A DNA stretch of 64,000 bases from the NCBI GenBank assembly GCA_020746995.1, contig JAGPXD010000001.1, positions 1,116,001 through 1,180,000 of the forward strand. The letters are read 5' to 3'. This document shows positions 61,526 through 64,000 of this stretch, piece by piece (within the stretch, counting starts at the first letter, position 1; the number at the start of each line of letters is the position of its first letter). A model generated the notes under the pieces. It saw only the letters and a program-made list of their open reading frames with translations. It did not search any database and was not told the DNA's origin. The DNA comes from Plectosphaerella cucumerina. Its lineage: Eukaryota > Ascomycota > Sordariomycetes > Glomerellales > Plectosphaerellaceae. Both the position numbers and the translations under genes were made by a program.

Positions 61526-64000
61526 ATGTCTTCACGACGAGCGCCTCCTCTCCCGCCTGGCATGCAACAGGACCCCTCGGCGTGCATGAACCCCGGGAGC
61601 CTCATCAGCAGTAGCGACAACGGCTTCATGGAGCGGCGTGCTCCGGCTAATACGAAAGTCAAGAAGTGGGATGGTGCGGCACGGGCGTCCAGTTCTTGGG
61701 ACAGCCTGAGAAGGGTGAGTTGAGCATCGTCCCCCAAGGTGGCCCTGGCGGCTTCATCTCATATGTGATGTGACATGAGACCAGATGCTGACCCGCACAG
61801 GACCCCGAGCTTTGGTATCGCGGGGGCAATTGCTTCGTTCACCTCTACGGCAAGGGACAGTCACAGAGAGGTCCAGCCTTCAAGGTCCCCTTCGCCTCGC
61901 TGCTGTCGGCCTACTGCCACCCGCTTCTGCAGCGATGCATTTCGCGGGACAGACTCGAGGTGGCCGGCCTCGGCTTGGACGAGTTCGATGACCTTGAGCT
62001 CTGGAACGAGCAGAACCCAACACGAAGGGTCGACCTATTCATCCCGGCGCCCCTCTCGGCCGACAAAGATGACGCCTTCCGTTACCACATCACCACACGT
62101 AACTTCTTCGCCTGGGTCTTCAGGCGATCCGTCGTGGGCGAGCATCTCGGCGCTGCTTTGAGCGACCTGCTTGACTCCATGGCCGAGTTTAGGACAGACG
62201 ACTGTGACAATGTCGCCGACCTGCTCGACTACATGGACGAGGAGGGGTATCTAGGCGTCGACTCACACCCTGACCACGCCGTCGCCGTCCTGCGCCTCGC
62301 TGAGGCTCACCAAATCAAGGATGGCTACATCCATGCCTTTACCCATTGCGTAGGCATGAGCGATCACCTTGATTCAGCAGTAGAGTATGAAGTCAGTACA
62401 CCCTTCTTCTGCCTTCACTCTTTGTATGCTAATTCCCATCCAGCAAGTGACCGTCGCTTCCAAACGGCTCATCCGGCGAAGTCGACTGGAGATGGACGTC
62501 AGGCTAGGCAAGGCCGGCAAGACGCTGCAGACCTTCCTTGAGGAAGACCTCGGCGAGCCAACCCTCATGCTGGCTCCCGGCGCCAGGGCGCACCTCGACC
62601 GCTTCAGGTCCTTCCTGCTGTCCTTCTACAGCTCGAGGCTGGGATACTACCCGCCTCCCACAATCGACAGCCGGCATACCATGTTCGAGCGTCAGATCTA
62701 TCAGTCCATGCACGAGGACTTCCGGGCCCTCTATGAGTTCCTCGTTGACGAGACCTCGACGGCGAGCGACCGGGTCCCCAGCGACGGTGGCATCTCCGTC
62801 ATCCAGTGCGTCCTGGCCTTTGACTCGCGCCGCCGCTACTTGACCCTCGACCACCCCTTTCCCCTCCTGCCCGAGGCCGGCGGCTTCTCAGCCGGCAAGC
62901 GGCAGACCTGGCTCTCGAGAGGCGACAAGCTCAGCCCCGACCAGCGGCTGCTGGCCCACGCCGCGCTTGTGCGGGCGACAAACATGGACCCGCGGGTGCT
63001 CGAGAACGGCCTCGTTCGCGCCTACCGCAAATTCGAGGAACACATGGTTGCGCCATCCACGCGCGTCGACCGCAGTGAGAAGATCAGCCTCACCGACGCC
63101 CGCAAGGTGCGCTGGATCATGATCTACAGCGTCTACCAGGTTCTTCGTCAGTGCGTCCGCGTGGCCCCGGAGGTCAGCGACACCGACGTCGACTACAACC
63201 TCTGCGTCTCCGTCGACGGCCTGCCGCCCTGGGAGGCCAACGGGGAAATCAACAGCCCCGCGAGCACTCAGGGCGCCTGGGATAAGGACGACGAGGAGGC
63301 CATGTACTCTCCTCTTATGGACTTCAGCATGGACATTGAGACCGAGGCGGATCATCAGATCCTGGTGCGCACCATTGTTCAGCAGACCGTACAGCCTGGC
63401 CAGGGGCCGCCGTCTTCGTCGTGGACGCTCTCCAGTGGCGGCGGCAACAGCTCTGGCGGCAGCCGACGCTCCAAGAGCATCAAGTCGGCGTCGCGCAAGT
63501 TCTCCCGCTCCATGAGCCTCTTCAACAAGAAGAGCGCGCCCGCGGGAGCGGAGCCCGTCTCGGCCCCGGCCCGCCGGAACTCGATGTACCAGGAGATCGT
63601 GGTCCGCGGGTATGGCAACGGCACCAATGACGTGGCGACCAAGTGCCCGCCGCCGCCGCTGCCCGAGATCGACACGGCAGCGGCTGCGGCGTACCGCCCA
63701 CCTGTCGTCCGGTCGCACTCGCGCTCGTCCTACTCGAGCAGCGTGTACACCGACTCGGCAGGCGACGCCTCGAGCCGCCTCTCAGCTACAGACACGGCCG
63801 AGTCCTCGCTGCCGTCTGACAGCCCTCGCTCGAGCAAGTCACAGCCCGTGTCTGTCTCGGCTGGCGCCTGCCCGCCTATCCTCAGCCCGATCCCGGTGCG
63901 TTCGCGCCGCCGAGAGGTCGAGAGCATGATGTCTGACTCGGACGGCTTCAGCAGCGGCAGCGAGGAGGTGACGAGCCCGGACTACGCCAGGTGCTACGAG
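61526..64000 (+). CDS. DUF8004-type fungal protein, 3' part outside window
   Basis: Exons 61526-61714, 61801-62391 and 62444 to the window end; the frame is still open at 64000, giving 779 residues so far. After a disordered start (MSSRRAPPLPPG), the conserved core begins DPELWYRGGNCFVHLYGKGQSQRGPAFKVPF. It continues with NPTRRVDLFIPAPLSADKDDAFRYHITTRNFFAWVF, DNVADLLDYMDEEGYLGVDSHPDHAVAVLRLAE, IKDGYIHAFTHCVGM, KRLIRRSRLEMDVRLG and KVRWIMIYSVYQVLRQCVR. I recognise this as a family of large fungal proteins with a DUF8004-type domain and no assigned role. The C-terminal ~250 residues seen are Ser/Arg/Pro-rich, with basic clusters and potential phosphorylation sites. A BTB-like arrangement around residues 95-150 is possible but is inference. 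Confidence 0.82.

Noticed and set aside
62888..63718. 276-codon minus-strand ORF opposite the DUF8004-type gene
   Set aside because: Antisense shadow; the plus-strand frame has the conserved family blocks.
1..64000. CRISPR array, prokaryotic operon or secondary-metabolite cluster
   Set aside because: No spacer-repeat pattern; genes are spliced and individually promoted; no PKS, NRPS or terpene synthase with tailoring genes is present. The CPS1-like fragment is not an NRPS.

Overview
This window is nuclear DNA of a filamentous ascomycete (Pezizomycotina, most likely a Sordariomycete). The evidence is short GT-AG introns of about 45-75 bp, GC-rich coding sequence, and a gene set typical of that group: a multi-CFEM GPI protein, a WSC-domain secreted protein, cutinase, an NADP-mannitol dehydrogenase-like SDR, a BSC6-like MFS carrier, a FTA2-like kinase-fold protein and a DUF8004-type protein. 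Genes lie on both strands with their own promoters; there are no operons.

Layout. 0-10 kb: the 3' end of a CPS1/DIP2-like AMP-binding protein, a secreted amidase with a one-base frameshift, a decayed MFS transporter, a glutathione S-transferase, and a proline-rich membrane/coiled-coil protein. 12-18.4 kb: core housekeeping genes, namely a VAM7-type vacuolar SNARE, an EB1/BIM1 microtubule plus-end protein, and divergently from it the ribosome-biogenesis helicase DRS1. 19-28 kb: an APP1-type phosphatidate phosphatase, a dynamin-family GTPase with a one-base frameshift, and a large membrane protein of unknown function. 29-31.4 kb: a mannitol dehydrogenase-like SDR, tail-to-tail with a glyoxalase-like protein. 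31.6-40 kb: a cell-surface and secretion cluster: a triple-CFEM GPI protein and a WSC-domain repeat protein facing each other across a 2.2 kb divergent intergenic region, then an M14 zinc carboxypeptidase.

40-48 kb is the most accessory-looking part. It is gene-poor and holds a diverged SPT3-like protein, a small secreted protein, a doubtful hypothetical gene and a FTA2-like kinase-fold protein. The SPT3-like and FTA2-like genes each have an intron whose 3' end reads GG where AG is expected. 48.6-50 kb has a cutinase and a tRNA-Gly(GCC). 50.9-58.6 kb returns to core genes: an IST2/anoctamin-like membrane protein, a cytosine deaminase-like amidohydrolase, ribosomal protein S7 with a long first intron, and dynactin subunit 4 (p62). 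58.8-60.8 kb holds plus-strand coding-like pieces in shifting frames, probably a relic. 61.5-64 kb is the 5' part of a DUF8004-type gene that runs off the window.

I found no new multi-gene system. The points most worth checking are the broken or oddly spliced genes (amidase, MFS, dynamin, SPT3-like, FTA2-like, 58.8-60.8 kb), the unexplained open frame with polyglutamine upstream of APP1, and the repeat-rich surface proteins. Identifications come from reading conserved motifs, not from database searches.
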